Of a stretch of DNA of 64,000 bases, positions 23,789 to 34,710 are shown piece by piece. Below the pieces are notes generated by a model. That model searched no databases. It was not told the DNA's origin and saw nothing but the letters and a program-made list of their open reading frames with translations. Where the stretch lies: the NCBI GenBank assembly GCA_023374045.1, contig CM041777.1, positions 83,508,300 to 83,572,299 of the forward strand, written 5' to 3'. The position numbers were made by a program, and so were the translations under genes. The DNA is from Limonium bicolor (taxonomy: Eukaryota > Streptophyta > Magnoliopsida > Caryophyllales > Plumbaginaceae). Each line of letters starts with the position of its first letter. Positions within the stretch are counted from its first letter, which is position 1.

Positions 23789-24106
23789 TTACGTCATCTC
23801 ATTACCACGTGTTGAATCAAAAGGGTTACGCTTACTAGGATCCACTAGACATCTTCTTTTTGATTGAAGGATCCGCTTAACCCGCCAAACTTTTTCAACT
23901 TTCTTCTTTTGTTGTACTCGTTTGGGGGTGTGCATTCCATCATGAAAGTCGTCCGGATAAGAAAAATAAATATGATCCTTACCTTTGTCCGGCGCCTCAG
24001 TCATGTAGGCAGCAGAAGAATGTTTCTTCTTGACTAGACCCTCAGTTCTCTTATATGTCTTGGTGATCTTTGAAAAAGTTTTAGGCACCTTAGGCTCTCT
24101 CTGCAA
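23789..24106 (-). CDS. Short basic frame downstream of the protease
   Basis: 105 codons, Lys/Arg-rich (KKHSSAAYM, QQKKKVEKVWRVKRI), in the same element and strand as gag-pro and about 110 bases after it. Similar basic segments follow the protease in Athila-type polyproteins, so it may be a shifted remnant of the polyprotein. I do not recognise a domain. Confidence 0.35.
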   Translation of the reverse strand: MQREPKVPKTFSKITKTYKRTEGLVKKKHSSAAYMTEAPDKGKDHIYFSYPDDFHDGMHTPKRVQQKKKVEKVWRVKRILQSKRRCLVDPSKRNPFDSTRGNEMT

Positions 24107-24217
24107 TCCTATATCCTACACTGAAGAGTCAATAATAGCTATATCAGAACAAAACTGAACTTCTGTCAAGTTTCTCTTATTAGGAGTCATATCAAAAGAT
24201 ACCTGCTCATTATGGTA

Positions 24218-25060
24218 TCACAATATTATTTTCCCTTCTTCTGCATCTATTAAAATACGAGCAATACGCTTAAAAGGTCTACCTAAAATAATAGGTACTT
24301 TTGAGTCCTCCTCCATGTCTACAACGATAAAATCAGCAGGAAAAGAAAATTTTCCTACTGTCACTATTAAGTCCTCCACCTTACCCTTTGGATAAACTAT
24401 GGAGCGGTCAGCCAATTGCAATCGAATGGAAGTAGGGGAACATTGACCAACTCCTAGTTTATTGAAAACTGATAAAAGCATTAAGTTGATGCTAGCACCT
24501 AAATCGCACAAACCTTTACCACAATTTACCTTTTCAATAGAGCAAGGTATGATGGGGAGTCCAGGATCACCAAGCTTAGGAGGGAGCTTCTTTAGAAGGA
24601 CTGCTGAGACCATCTCTGTTAGCTCCACTGTCTCCTGCTCCTGCAAATTACGCTTATCAAATATGGGATTCTTCAAAAATTTAGCATAATTGGGCATCCT
24701 AGTACAAATTAATTCTAAAGAATACTTAGCAGTTAATGGTTCCATGAAGCTCAGAAATTTCTCAAATTGCTTATCATAATCACTTATTAAAACTGGAACA
24801 GGATATGGCAATGATTTTATTAATGCAATTTGAGAATCAGAAAAAGAAAATAAAGTAGGTTGAGTTTCAGGAGACTCCTCCTCCTTGGATTTTTCTACTT
24901 TGCTGTCGGAGTCCTCAATTTCTACAATTTCATGCATGAAAATTTCTTTTGCAGCTTCAGGAGCACTAGGTTCTGGCTGCTTCTCACCGTCCAATGTTAC
25001 TGATTTACAATGTTCTACTGGATTTGGTTTTGGTTGATTTGGAAGCGACCCTGCTTGCAT
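24218..25060 (-). pseudogene. Athila-like aspartic protease region
   Basis: The 280-codon frame ends with the retropepsin-like domain: CGKGLCDLGASINLM with the Athila-type active site DLGAS, KLGVGQCSPTSIRLQLADRS, FPADFIVVDME and IILGRPF. The N-terminal part is an acidic linker (EIEDSDSKVEKSKEEE), then PYPVPVLISDYDKQFEKF and ELICTRMPNYAKFLK, typical of the Athila gag-pro linker. The protease processes the polyprotein. The frame is clean over 843 bases, but gag upstream is broken. Confidence 0.85.
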
Positions 25061-26140
25061 TTTATGCTAACTGCTGTGACATTTGACTCAGCTGCTCTAC
25101 ACTCTGATTTATGTATGCTTGATCAGCAAATTTGGCCTCCAAGTCTGCAATTCTAGAATTAGTAGCCTGGCCCTGTTTCGGCAACTCTGCAAACATGCTC
25201 TCGATCTTGCTGTTTCCTTCCCGGGGATCCTGAACTTGTTTCTGTGTCTATTAAAATGAGATTGTCTATTATTGATTATAAGAATTATTGCCCATAAAAC
25301 TGATCATTACCTCGCCACTTAGACTGTTGATTATTTCTCCAACTATTTTGACCATAAGCATTAGAAAAAGAGTTACCTGGTCGGTTGTTTATAGAATTAC
25401 CTCCTCCAGATTTCCAGCAAAAACAGGTCCCTCGCATCTTAAAGTCTCATGGGCACCTCCACAATTCTCACAAACGAAGTCAGAAAGGCGAAGAAGTAGT
25501 GCCTTCGCTGTTTGTGTTGTGTCTGATTCAGGCTAACTTTTAACTTTAGTTAGAGCAGTTAATTGAGCGATACATGATCCTGTGGGGGAAGACTAAACAT
25601 ACCTGCATCTCTCTTTGGCTCACCTCTCCCTTATTCTTACCACTATCTAGTGCTCTCGGTCATCGAATCTAGAAGCAATTGCTTCTGCACTATCTTACCA
25701 TAAAATTTCCTCCAGAAGCAGAATTTAGCAAAAGCTTATTAGAGTCAGTTAAACCATTGAAGAATGACAAAACAAGGTCCCTATCACTCATACAGTGGTG
25801 TAGACATGCAATTTGGAGTTCTTTGAATCTATCCCATGAATCATAAAGTGACTCACCTGGTTCCTGAAAAGTTATTAATCTCACCGATCTTTTCTCTGGT
25901 CTTGGATGGTGGATAATATTTGGCCAGGAACTTGCTCGCTAGATCAGCCCAGGTATGAACGCTACGAGGTTGCAGACTCTTTAACCACCTGGAGGCTCCA
26001 TCTCTCAAAGAATAGGGAATAATTGTAGATGGATGTGCTCGTTTAATTTCCTATTTTATTAAATGAACCACAAAATTCTAGGAATAAGAAATATGATGTG
26101 AGCATCATCCTAGTCTAGCCCACTGAATTGCCCTGGTGGT
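25061..26140 (-). pseudogene. Athila-like gag, fragmented, with zinc knuckle
   Basis: Frame 25884-25690 is the capsid part of retrotransposon gag: LITFQEPGESLYDSWDRFKE, LHHCMSDRDLVLSFFNGL. Downstream, at plus 25473-25434, another frame reads CENCGGAHETLRC, a CCHC knuckle, followed by EGPVFAGN. Upstream (25900-26130) is the capsid N-terminus in pieces. Several frameshifts separate these parts, so no intact Gag can be made. Confidence 0.78.
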
Positions 26141-26986
26141 AAAGTGTGTGGTAATGTAATTGTTTTAAATTGCCAGGAATCTAATTCAGCTACTGTAACT
26201 TGTGGGAGAACAATAGCAGAAGGTCTTCCTCAACTGACGGTGTTGATATTCAGTCAAGGTTTGCCTGTCCGCCATTCTGAAATATACGGAAAAACAAATA
26301 TAATAGAATTGCTAAAACTAATAGCAAATAAATAAATAGAAATAAAAAAAATAAAATAAAATTTGAATAAATAAAAATATTACGAATAGGAGAAACAAAA
26401 ATAAAAATAAAAGCGAAAAATACCAAATAAAATTAAATAAATGAAAACAAAAATAAAAGTAGAAACAACAAAAATAAACAAAACTAAAATTAAATAAAAT
26501 GATCAAACTAGAAATAAATAAAAGAAAAGCAAAGTTCCTAATAAAACTAAACAAAAACAAAAACAGAACAAGTTAACCAACTCACAATAATAAGAACGTA
26601 ATTAGTGATCAAATTAAAAAAAAACCAAATAAATCCTAACTAACTAAATCGATCGTTAAGCGAAACTAAATTAAATCTTGAAAGTTTAGAACTAGAGTGA
26701 CGTAGACCCATACTAATTGAAAGTCTAACTCCCGTAACGACAAAAATAAAATAAAATAAGTAAAAAAAAACCAATGTAAAGACAACAATAACCTGGAAAT
26801 CAAAAAGAAAATAATAATAAAAGGAAATCAAAATAATCTAAAAACGACACAAAGAGACAAAAAAAATTACGTAACGAGAATCAAAGAAAGAGAAAGAAAT
26901 AAAAAAAAGAAAAGTAAATAAAAGAAAATTAACTCAAATAAAATCTCAATCAGATAAATAAAAATGTCAATCAACCGTACCAGAGG
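26141..26986 (-). other. Leader of Athila-like element, strongly strand-skewed
   Basis: From about 26290 to 26985 the plus strand is a near-monotonous mix of A with AAATAAAA-like words, so the element's sense strand is T-rich. It lies between the primer-binding site and gag. Chance frames rich in Phe and Leu are products of this composition. No other feature is seen. Confidence 0.6.
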
Positions 26987-27003
26987 TCCCGACAACGGCG
27001 CCA
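26987..27003 (-). other. Primer-binding site, tRNA-Asp type
   Basis: The minus strand reads TGGCGCCGTTGTCGGGA, the standard Athila-type primer-binding site complementary to tRNA-Asp, six bases from the LTR end. Confidence 0.85.
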
Positions 27004-28204
27004 AAAACTTGTTAACAGAAATATATGTTACTATACTTCTACCTAGGTAGTGTACCTATCGTTTTGCGGGTATAGTGATTAAGTGGGTTGTCAAACTCAG
27101 GGACCTCTTTCAATTAATTGACAAATTAAATTAACCTAATTGAGAGACTACCTAAACTAATAAAACAGGAAATTGTCACTTTTTAAAGAATTTTACTAGT
27201 CTAAGCAAATTTAAATAACCAAAGAAATTAAAAGAACAAATAAACCAATAAAGCAAACTCAACAAATAACGATTGAAAACTAATAATTAAAAGGCGCTCC
27301 CCGAGTTGTTCTGCTCACCTAATTCTTCAGATTTTATTATTAAATACTTCCCCTAACTTTCTACAATTAACTCAAAAACTTTATATAATTCGTCAACGGC
27401 TAAGTCTAATGAATCCTAACTAGTTGCTAGAACTAGCAGCAGACTAATGCTCTAAGCCGGACAAAACTAATCGTATAAAGTACAGTTTCTATTGGAGTCC
27501 GATTAACCTATAGGCGGGGTCACCTTTCTAGTCATTAATCATCGACTTCCTATGTCTAGTTCACTATCTCAGCTCTCGCATGTTGATTAGAAAACTACAA
27601 GAATTGTTCTAACTATTGGCCAGATAATTAAAACACATTAAGAACAGGAATCGAACTAATTAGTGACTTCTAGTCTTCATCACAACGATTTCAAGGGCTT
27701 AATGGTGAGGCGGAGACGGTGTGATTGACGATTCGCAGACATTCAGATGCTCAACCCAGGCGGCCAGATCTCCCTTTCTCTTTCATGGAAGCGCGATAGT
27801 AACCCTAACTTCAACCCTAAACCAGAACGTCGCCAGATCTCCCTTTCTCTTTCATGATTGCAACCCTAAATCGAACAAGGAACAGACGGCTCACGCCTCT
27901 CTCGATTCCTCCTCTCTGATTTTCCTCTCCCCTTCACGAATCGCAACATTGACTGGCGGATCGAGGAACATATCTCTGCGCCCTTCTTCCCTTCTTGTTG
28001 TCTCACGCCGTCGATCTAGGAACAACCTGCTCCTCTCTTCCGTTTCACGCGAACAAGGAATACAAGTGGTGCTGTTCTTTCCCTTTTCTTGTGCTGCGCC
28101 ATTCTAAGACCGAAATCCATCCCCCTTGGCCGAATCTGGAAGAAACCGCAAGGATGAATTTGAAAACGGACTAAGTTAGCCTCCCACCACCTCTGCCGAT
28201 TGAA

Positions 28205-30411
28205 GTATACGGCACTGCTATGGACGAATGGCGGAGAAGGTGGAGCAGGTTTCCGCACCGAGTATGGTTTTCGAGGTCGGAAAGGAGGCACGGCGACGAT
28301 GTGAGGAATAGTCGCAGTCGGTTGCGTGGTGAACGAAAGCATCCAGGATCCAGGCTTTGCGTGGATAGGAGTAGAAGACAGGAGGACCTAGGGCAACGCG
28401 ACAATTTCAAAAGGTCGCAGGGAATGGGGAAGTACGATAACTGTCGAAGGAGAGACCCGAACCAGGGGATCTCAGGAAACGGGTCTCAATTCAAGGCGGA
28501 TGGGCGAACGGGGGGCGAAAGGATTAGGGGTCCCCCTTCTACAGTTTTTATCGACAACGTTCGAAGAGAAGTCTCCAAGTACCAACTAAGTAGAATAATA
28601 AGGAGATTTGTTAACTGGAGAAGGATTTTTAGCACAGGAAGCCACGGAAGTCAAACCGTAATGCATGCGCGTTTGTGGATGTGGACCATGTTGAAGATGC
28701 GAGGTTGCTGTGATAGAGGGTATACGGGGATGGAGTGTGAGTGGGAGCAAACTCTGGGCAAGAATGGAGTTCCAAGGAAATAAGGAGAGAAGGAATAATT
28801 CAGATGAAGAGACCTCAAGTTAGGTCCAACAATGGAGCGAGGCTGAGCCAGTATATTTGGAGAAAAAGCGCCGAATTGGATCGATAAGGTTCCTGCGGTA
28901 GCGAGGCTGTCAGTGGACGTTAACCCGGATGTGGGAATGAAGGAGGTGCTTGAAGAAATGTGCTGTAATCACCTTCCAGATGAAAGGTCGCCAAAAGAAG
29001 CGTGGATTTTTTACAGAATAGATGGCCAAGATGAGTGGATTACTTGCTTTCTCGAGGAAGAAATTTCTCATGGTATTCGATACGATTTACGAGGCGGAAG
29101 AAGTAGTCAATCAAGTGCTAGAAAAGGCTAAGGTCCGGAAGGCATTGAAATCCGCAAATGGAATTTGACTGATCAGGTGGAGAAGCGGCGAACGTGGATT
29201 GTAATTAGAGGGATCCCGTTACATGCGTGGAATAATCAGAATGTTTGTAAGATAGCGCGAACGGTGGGCGATGTCATTAAAGTTGAAAGTGATGATGGCC
29301 AGTATGTTGAAAACGCGGAGGTCCGCCTCCAGATCGAGACTTCTACACTCCAATTAATCAACTGGAAAATCATGGTAAACGTTGAGGGGCATATTTTTTC
29401 CGGTGAGTTTGGTTGAAGTGGAACGACCTTCTCCGGGAACGGAAGTTGACCAGTCGGAGAGTATTTTTCAAGCTGCACAATTCGAAAAGAAGGATGAGTC
29501 AAGTCAACGGGCTGGTAGAGTTGATTACAGCACTAAGGAGGGAGGGGATGAAACTGCTAGTTCCACTCGGCATTTTAATGTGCAGTTGAATTCGGAAGAG
29601 AGGAGGGAATTAGTGCGGATTCATTAAAATATTAAGGCGGTCCATATCACAGTGGAATAATTTGAATGAACAGAGCCAAAGGAGTCAGAATTTAAATTGT
29701 GCAGGCGTAGGTGGCGGGTCATTGCATTTGCTGACTCCTGGAAGTTTGAGCAGGCGGGTATTGAAGTCTGAGAGTGCTAGCCGCGGTGGGGTCCACGTGG
29801 TTGAAGGCAGGAGTCGCAGCGCTATCAATGTGGAGAATTTTACGGAGCAGACTACTCCCTCTGGTGATGGTCCGCATGCGCTGGGGCCTAGGAGTCAGTG
29901 CAGTAATGGGGTAGCTTTAATTGTGGACCGGCAGAATACCTGCATGAGTGTGCAGTATAATTCAGAGACGGGTGAGGGAAATGAAGTGGAAGCAGGGGGA
30001 GGTGCGTCTGAGTCTGTCGCGTTAGATTCCGAGGTTGGGCCGCGTTTTGCCGCCTGCGTTGTGGGCCAGGAGTCTGACGCGGGGGAGTTGGAAGGCTGCG
30101 CTGCTGTAGCTGAGCCAGTGGAGGTTATAGGGGCGTGTAGCCAATCGAACAGGGCAGACAAATCACCAGGATCAGGTGCTACGAATAAGGAGGGTATTAG
30201 CTTGTTTGTTGAGCTTTTTCATAACACCCCTCCTTTAACCCAGTCAAAGGAAGGTGCGCCGGCGAGAGATGGTCAAGGCAAAATTATTAATGCAGAGAAG
30301 GAAGCTGAGGAGTGTATTGATCTCTTGAGGCAGTTGGGTTGCAAGATCCCAAACCCTAGTCTTTCCAAGGCTAATATCATTAATCAAATTCAACCCCAGT
30401 CTAGGAAGTGA
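28205..30411 (+). pseudogene. LINE ORF1 with RRM-like and DUF4283-like domains
   Basis: The N-terminal part (28220-28783) is Arg-rich, then STVFIDNVRREVSKYQLSRI, which looks like the RNP2 start of an RRM. Segments 28913-29131 (PKEAWIFYRIDG) and 29165-29416 (EKRRTWIVIRGIPLHAWNNQ) match the DUF4283/zf-CCHC_4 region of plant LINE ORF1 proteins, where GIPLHAWN is characteristic. The C-terminal 249 codons (29662-30411) are open and polar. At least four frame changes occur, so the protein is broken. Two successive RNA-binding modules separate this family from the LINE at the left edge, which uses a CCHC knuckle. Confidence 0.72.
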
Positions 30412-30430
30412 GAGAGTAGGATGGTGATTA

Positions 30431-30610
30431 TGGAGCATGTCTTGGATGCACCGTAATGCTGTGGTCTTTCGAGAGGAGGTGTGCAATGTCGACCGTATCG
30501 CGCTGCAGTTCAAGCTTGGGGTGTGGCGTTGGTCGAAAAGTTGGTGGACGGATCTTCCTTTGACATGTAGTGCTTTCATAGGAGTTACTTCTCTGAGAGA
30601 ATATTTGTAG
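30431..30610 (+). pseudogene. C-terminal end of LINE ORF2
   Basis: Sixty codons read LWSMSWMHRNAVVF-like sequence, then FKLGVWRWSKSWW and a stop at 30608-30610. This is the usual end of plant LINE ORF2 (W..HRN..VF, K...W.W.K). It starts about 20 bases after the ORF1 stop, so everything between was deleted. Confidence 0.75.
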
Positions 30611-31946
30611 TAGGTTGTGCGGTTCTTGTTTGGCATGGTTTGGGTGTGGAGTGAGTATGTGTTTGCTCGCCTTTGTTGCGTACGCGTTGTTGTTTCTGTT
30701 TCCTTGCTTAGTTGGACATTTGGATGTTTTTGGATGTGGTGGGTACTCTTTTTCCCCCCTAGAATTTTTTCCCTCTGGGTTTTTCTCTAGGGGGGTTTTA
30801 ATGAGGCCCGTGTTGAACCCGTCTGCCTGATTTTCCAGGTTTTTCAATTAATAAATGGCAAATACCCAATTATCAAAAAATTAATAAAGTTGTACGGAAA
30901 AATTATATAACAAAGTCATCTAGAATTAGGCTCACTTCCCAACTCGGGAAACTAGAAATAAACTACTCATACATAATCTCAGAAACAATAACAACTATTA
31001 GAACAAACATTAAATAAACTAAGATGAAATAATTTCACTAAAGCTTACTAATGCCCTCGGTCTGATTTGGTTCGCCCCGTTTCTGATGTCTTCCTTGCGC
31101 CATGAACTGCTGCTGTTCGATGCAGTGCGGCTGGACTTTGCTGCTCGTGAAAGTGTTGACAACGAACAAGGTATGCGGTGAAGATGATTATGACTGATGG
31201 TATAGTGCGGCTCAGGTGATGGTGGTGTACGTGGAGGAAGAATTTCGGTGCTGGGTAATTCGAGAATGATGGCTCGATGATGAATGGTATTCTAGAATTC
31301 ATGAATACTGCGCTGGCTAATGGAACAGTGGGGGCGTAGGGTTTGGAAAAATTCGATACCCCGTCTATTGACTTCATCAAATATATATATATATATATGT
31401 GTGCTGCTCCCCCGTTTTTCTATCTTCTAAAACGAAATAATAAAAATTTGTACCAAGAAACAATCTCCACGTCATGCACTGCAAGTAGTTGATTCGGTCC
31501 AGCTCACTTTTGATTCTTGCGCCTCTGTATAAGTTCACGCTGACAACATCTTCGCAGCCCATGTGTACGTAATGTGTATGCATGCGGCCCATGCGTATGG
31601 TCATCGTCGCTGCTGCATGATTGAGTCCAAATCACATTCAGCCCAGTACGTGCATGTGGTCAAGGATTTCGGTACACACTTGTTTATTTTTCACTCATCA
31701 AAGGAATTCATGAGTCATAGGCCGAATAGATGTGCAGCCTGACTAATCATGCCATCGTCCACTCCAGCTATCTCTATATATATATACACACACATTTTTC
31801 CTGCATTTGACAAATAAATATACAGCTCTTATGTAAATATAAATCATAGAAAAATATAAGATAAGTGTGAAATATAAGCCAATTCATTACAAATATTAAA
31901 AAAATAAACCGTTAAAAGTATATATATATATATTTTACACTTATCA

Positions 31947-32912
31947 GCAACCGAGGAGAAATAGAATTCAAGTTTAAGAATTTCTCTCTGGATTTTGTAA
32001 TTGTCTTTGGTTGGTGCTCGTTTCTATCCCCCCCTCGGGCTGAACTTTGTTGCTCTCCGCGCCTCGCATCTCTAACTTGGTTATAAAGGATGTGAAGTGC
32101 GGTGATGTACAAACGGGAAGGATCAGCCAGGTAGATGGATTGTGGTGATGATGAGTATGATGGTGGTGATTAGTGATTGATCGTGGACGAGGTGTGTAAA
32201 TGGCGAATTGATCTATTGATGGTGGATGATGAAAATCGTCTGAGCGTGAGGCGGGTGAGTTCTGCAATGGAACAGTAGGTAAGGGCGGCTAGGGTTTCAG
32301 CTTCGTATCTAATTAGATTGGTTTTAGTTATTAATCCGACTTTTTTATCTTTTTCTGCAATGCGGTGTCAAAGGCCGACCTTCGAGTCGCGTTTGGACTT
32401 GCGTCCAGCCATACAGGGTCGGACACGTCTATTTTGTCCGTCGTGACAGCATCCGTGCGAGAAATGTTCGTGAGGTGTCCAGACTTGTTTGTCCAGACGG
32501 ATGTCCAGAGTTCTCATCTTTTTATTTATCGGTTCATTTTGGTTCGGACAACTGAATTTGACTCTGGGCCTTATGTCTGGACATGCAAGTCTAGACATAA
32601 GTCCGGACAAAGCTCATTGTGCTCCTAGCTGTGTCCGACCCTACTCGTTCGGACGTAAGTCCGGACAACACTTCAACATGCCCCGAATTCTTTGTTCTTG
32701 CTCCGATTCGCTCCCCGTTTGTACCGTTGCACTCCCTGAGATCTAAACTTTGTGTTTCATACGCTTTTACCTACTTTTAACACATAATTACGCATCAGTT
32801 CCCAATAAACAAGAATCATAGGAAAAAAAGTACTAGATAAGTGTGAAATTTAACCCGAATCATTATGAATAAGAAGTAGATAATCTTAAAAGTATAAATT
32901 TCATGCTTATCA
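31947..32912 (-). repeat. Partial LTR of an older Athila-like element
   Basis: Its right end reads TTCATGCTTATCA, and minus-strand TGATAAGC is the LTR start. The preceding 100 bases (GATAAGTGTGAAATTTAACC) parallel the ends of both Athila-like LTRs. The left part is replaced by the younger Athila-like element. It contains GGAC/GTCC inverted words at 32393-32670. Confidence 0.65.
32393..32670. repeat. GTCCGGAC-type inverted words
   Basis: Examples: AGGGTCGGACAC (32415-32426) and its perfect reverse complement GTGTCCGACCCT (32631-32642); CTTATGTCTGGAC paired with GTCTAGACATAAG, 12 of 13; two copies of AAGTCCGGACAA near 32598 and 32658; GGAC TTGC GTCC near 32394. Confidence 0.8.
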
Positions 32913-32955
32913 AACTTTCTCACATTTAGCTTTTCTTGTCCTCAAGCACATAGAG
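32913..32955 (-). promoter_or_regulatory. Polypurine tract and AGGA stem-loop of older Athila-like element
   Basis: Minus strand: GCTAAATGTGAGAAAGTT abuts the LTR start. Upstream, CTTG and CAAG enclose AGGA (plus 32935-32946). Confidence 0.6.
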
Positions 32956-33453
32956 TGTTATACCCAAAATTTAACCCCCCGGAAGAGAGTCTCTTAAGGC
33001 GCACGTATTAAAAGGGTAGCTTGGTTGAGTAGCAAGGATTCCCAGTTCGATCGGCACATCCGGAGTGCTAGGGAAACTTAGTCATCTTCAGGGGCGTTTT
33101 CGTAAGTTTTCAAGGCCCCTAAGCCTCTATAAGCTTTCTCTCTCCTCCAAAGATGGCTCAAATCAACTCAAAATGGTTTCAAACATGATAGAGGATGACA
33201 TTTTGAGTAATGGCATTGGAATTTTGATTTTCGAGTTTCCAATAATTTCTAGTAATTTCTGATTGAATCTGACGAGAAATTGAATTTAAAAATATTCCAA
33301 CATCCAAAAAAATCGATTCCACCTTGGAAAAAATCAGATATATCATCCTTTACACATGGTTAAAATCTCATGGTCAAAATTCCTTTTGGAAACCCTTGAG
33401 CTAGTGTTGGTAAAATCTCAGTTTTACTAGATTTTTCTATCTTTAAGAAAGCC

Positions 33454-33460
33454 TATATAA
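33454..33460 (+). promoter_or_regulatory. Likely TATA box of Ogre/Tat LTR
   Basis: CTATATAAGG lies about 500 bases into the LTR and is followed by a pyrimidine/CA-rich leader, as expected for the transcription start of an LTR promoter. Confidence 0.5.
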
Positions 33461-34020
33461 GGAACTTAACCCTTGATCAAATCAGAAGCCCTCAAGCCCT
33501 AGAAACATCAGCCAGCACAGTCATCTCAAGTCTCTCTCGTTTTTACACTCCCGAGCCCCGAAATCATACCAAAATTCTTCCAAAATCAACACCAAAACAA
33601 CGTTTTTCAACTCCCATACATCAACCATCATCAGAATCCCACCAAAACACAATCAAAACGTTGAAGAACATCAAAAACAACTAGAGGTCAGAAGCTCGGT
33701 TTGAGTTCTTTCAGATCTGCCATCAACGAGGCTCCCGAAGTATCCCGACGTGAAGGATCATCATAATCCGAAAGGTAAACAAGGTTTGTAAGCGGATATT
33801 TCAAAACCTTACGACTTCATTAACCTTCTGTCAAATTTTGTGGTGCAAACTAACCCTTTACAACTCCCGAATTGATTTTGTTTCAGTTTCTGCTTTTAAA
33901 CTTGTTCGCAAATTTCGTATTTAATTCGACTTCAAATTGCAAATTACTAACATCTTGAAAATTTCTCAGGCTGCCCGTCCATAAATTTTGAGCTTAAAAC
34001 TTCACCGGGAACCATCTAAA

Positions 34021-34250
34021 ACCCACCGTCCATAGGTGATCCGTAGCCACGGACTTTGTGTCCGGGCCCACGGACCTCCGATGGCGGTGGGTGGGATTTC
34101 AAATTTTTCAAAACTTAGGGTTTCTAAACAATGTTCGGGCCCACGGACATCCTGTCCGTGGCCCCGGATTTCAAAATTTTGTTCTCTTTTAAATTCGACT
34201 TTTCTGTATAACTAGGTTAACTGGGGTTGGGTTCGGACAGTAGGTCCGTG
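34021..34250. repeat. GTCCGTGG/CCACGGAC inverted words in Ogre/Tat LTR
   Basis: GGGCCCACGGAC (34137-34148) pairs with GTCCGTGGCCCC (34154-34165) at 11 of 12 positions. Further copies occur at 34045-34075 (CCACGGAC, GTCCGGGCCCACGGAC) and near 34240 (GTCCGTGGACACGGAC). An outer pair, ACCCACCGTCCAT and ATGGCGGTGGGT, encloses the first cluster. Confidence 0.82.
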
Positions 34251-34691
34251 GACACGGACAAAAACAATTTTTACCTAATTCTGCCTCCGAAACCTAGTTT
34301 AGGGAACTTCCCTTTCCACTTTTAATTTTTGTCAAAAAATGTCAAAAAAATTTAAAAATTCAGAAGTTCGCGCACTTAGGTTTAAAACGACTCGTAAAAA
34401 GCCATAATTAAAATTAGTAGAGGGAAAAAGACTTGTAGGGGTAATGAAAGTAATTGAACCTTAAATAAGTCGATATCAAGCCCCCGAACCTGAACTCTAC
34501 CTTTTCTGATTTACCCTAGGTTTAAAATTTGGTGGCGACTCATAATAGGTTCCAGTAGCTACACTTAGGATTTAATAATTAGTGTTATATGACATAGTTA
34601 TTAATCTAGGTAAAAGTGGACCTAGAACTCGACAAGATCCTAATCAATCTAATCACATAGGATAGTGGTTCAAAAATCGAGGCTCAAAGAA

Positions 34692-34710
34692 TGGCGACTC
34701 TGCTGGGGAC
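34692..34710 (+). other. Primer-binding site, tRNA-Arg type
   Basis: TGGCGACTCTGCTGGGGAC, the usual Ogre/Tat primer-binding site, six bases after the LTR end. Confidence 0.88.

Larger units (their letters stand above)
27663..30878 (+). mobile_element. LINE with ORF1 and 3' end but nearly all of ORF2 deleted
   Basis: The insertion site is clear because the left LTR copy lacks this block. AATTA flanks both sides (27658-27662 and 30879-30883). The order is a GC-rich 5' UTR, ORF1 (RRM-like and DUF4283-like regions, long tail), then directly the last 60 codons of ORF2, and a 3' UTR with the plant-LINE end pattern (TTTTTCTCTAGGGGGGTTTT, AATAAATGG) and a six-A tail. Endonuclease and reverse transcriptase are absent. 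Confidence 0.82.
7463..31946 (-). mobile_element. Athila-like Ty3/gypsy element, gag-pro only, heavily nested
   Basis: On the minus strand the order is: 5' LTR (31946 down to 27010), primer-binding site matching tRNA-Asp (27003-26987), A/T-rich leader, gag with CCHC knuckle, protease (DLGAS), non-coding 3' part, polypurine tract (21075-21057), 3' LTR (21056 down to 7463). Four later insertions explain most of its length: a Tekay element and a CACTA fragment in the left LTR, a solo LTR beside the polypurine tract, and a LINE in the right LTR. With these removed the LTRs are about 1.3 and 1.7 kb; the left copy lacks about 400 bases at the CACTA fragment. No reverse transcriptase, RNase H or integrase is seen. 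Flanks GCCAG and GCAAC are not a clean duplication. Confidence 0.75.
27010..31946 (-). repeat. Athila-like 5' LTR, split by a LINE
   Basis: The plus-strand start TGTTAACAGAAATATATG and end TTTTACACTTATCA match the left LTR. The LTR runs 27010-27662, is interrupted by the LINE at 27663-30878, and resumes at 30879-31946. Without the LINE it is about 1.7 kb. A TA repeat lies at 31381-31398 and another near 31918-31932. Confidence 0.78.
32956..34686 (+). repeat. Ogre/Tat-type LTR, 1,731 bp
   Basis: Starts TGTTATACCCAAAATTTAAC and ends GAGGCTCA, followed after five bases by a tRNA-Arg primer-binding site. This start and primer site are typical of Ogre/Tat-lineage gypsy elements. It contains a TATA box at 33454-33460 and GC-rich inverted words at 34021-34250. 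The 3' LTR is not in the window. Confidence 0.8.

Noticed and set aside
29895..30847. Minus-strand frames opposite the second LINE
   Set aside because: They are antisense to a well-supported ORF1 and ORF2 end.
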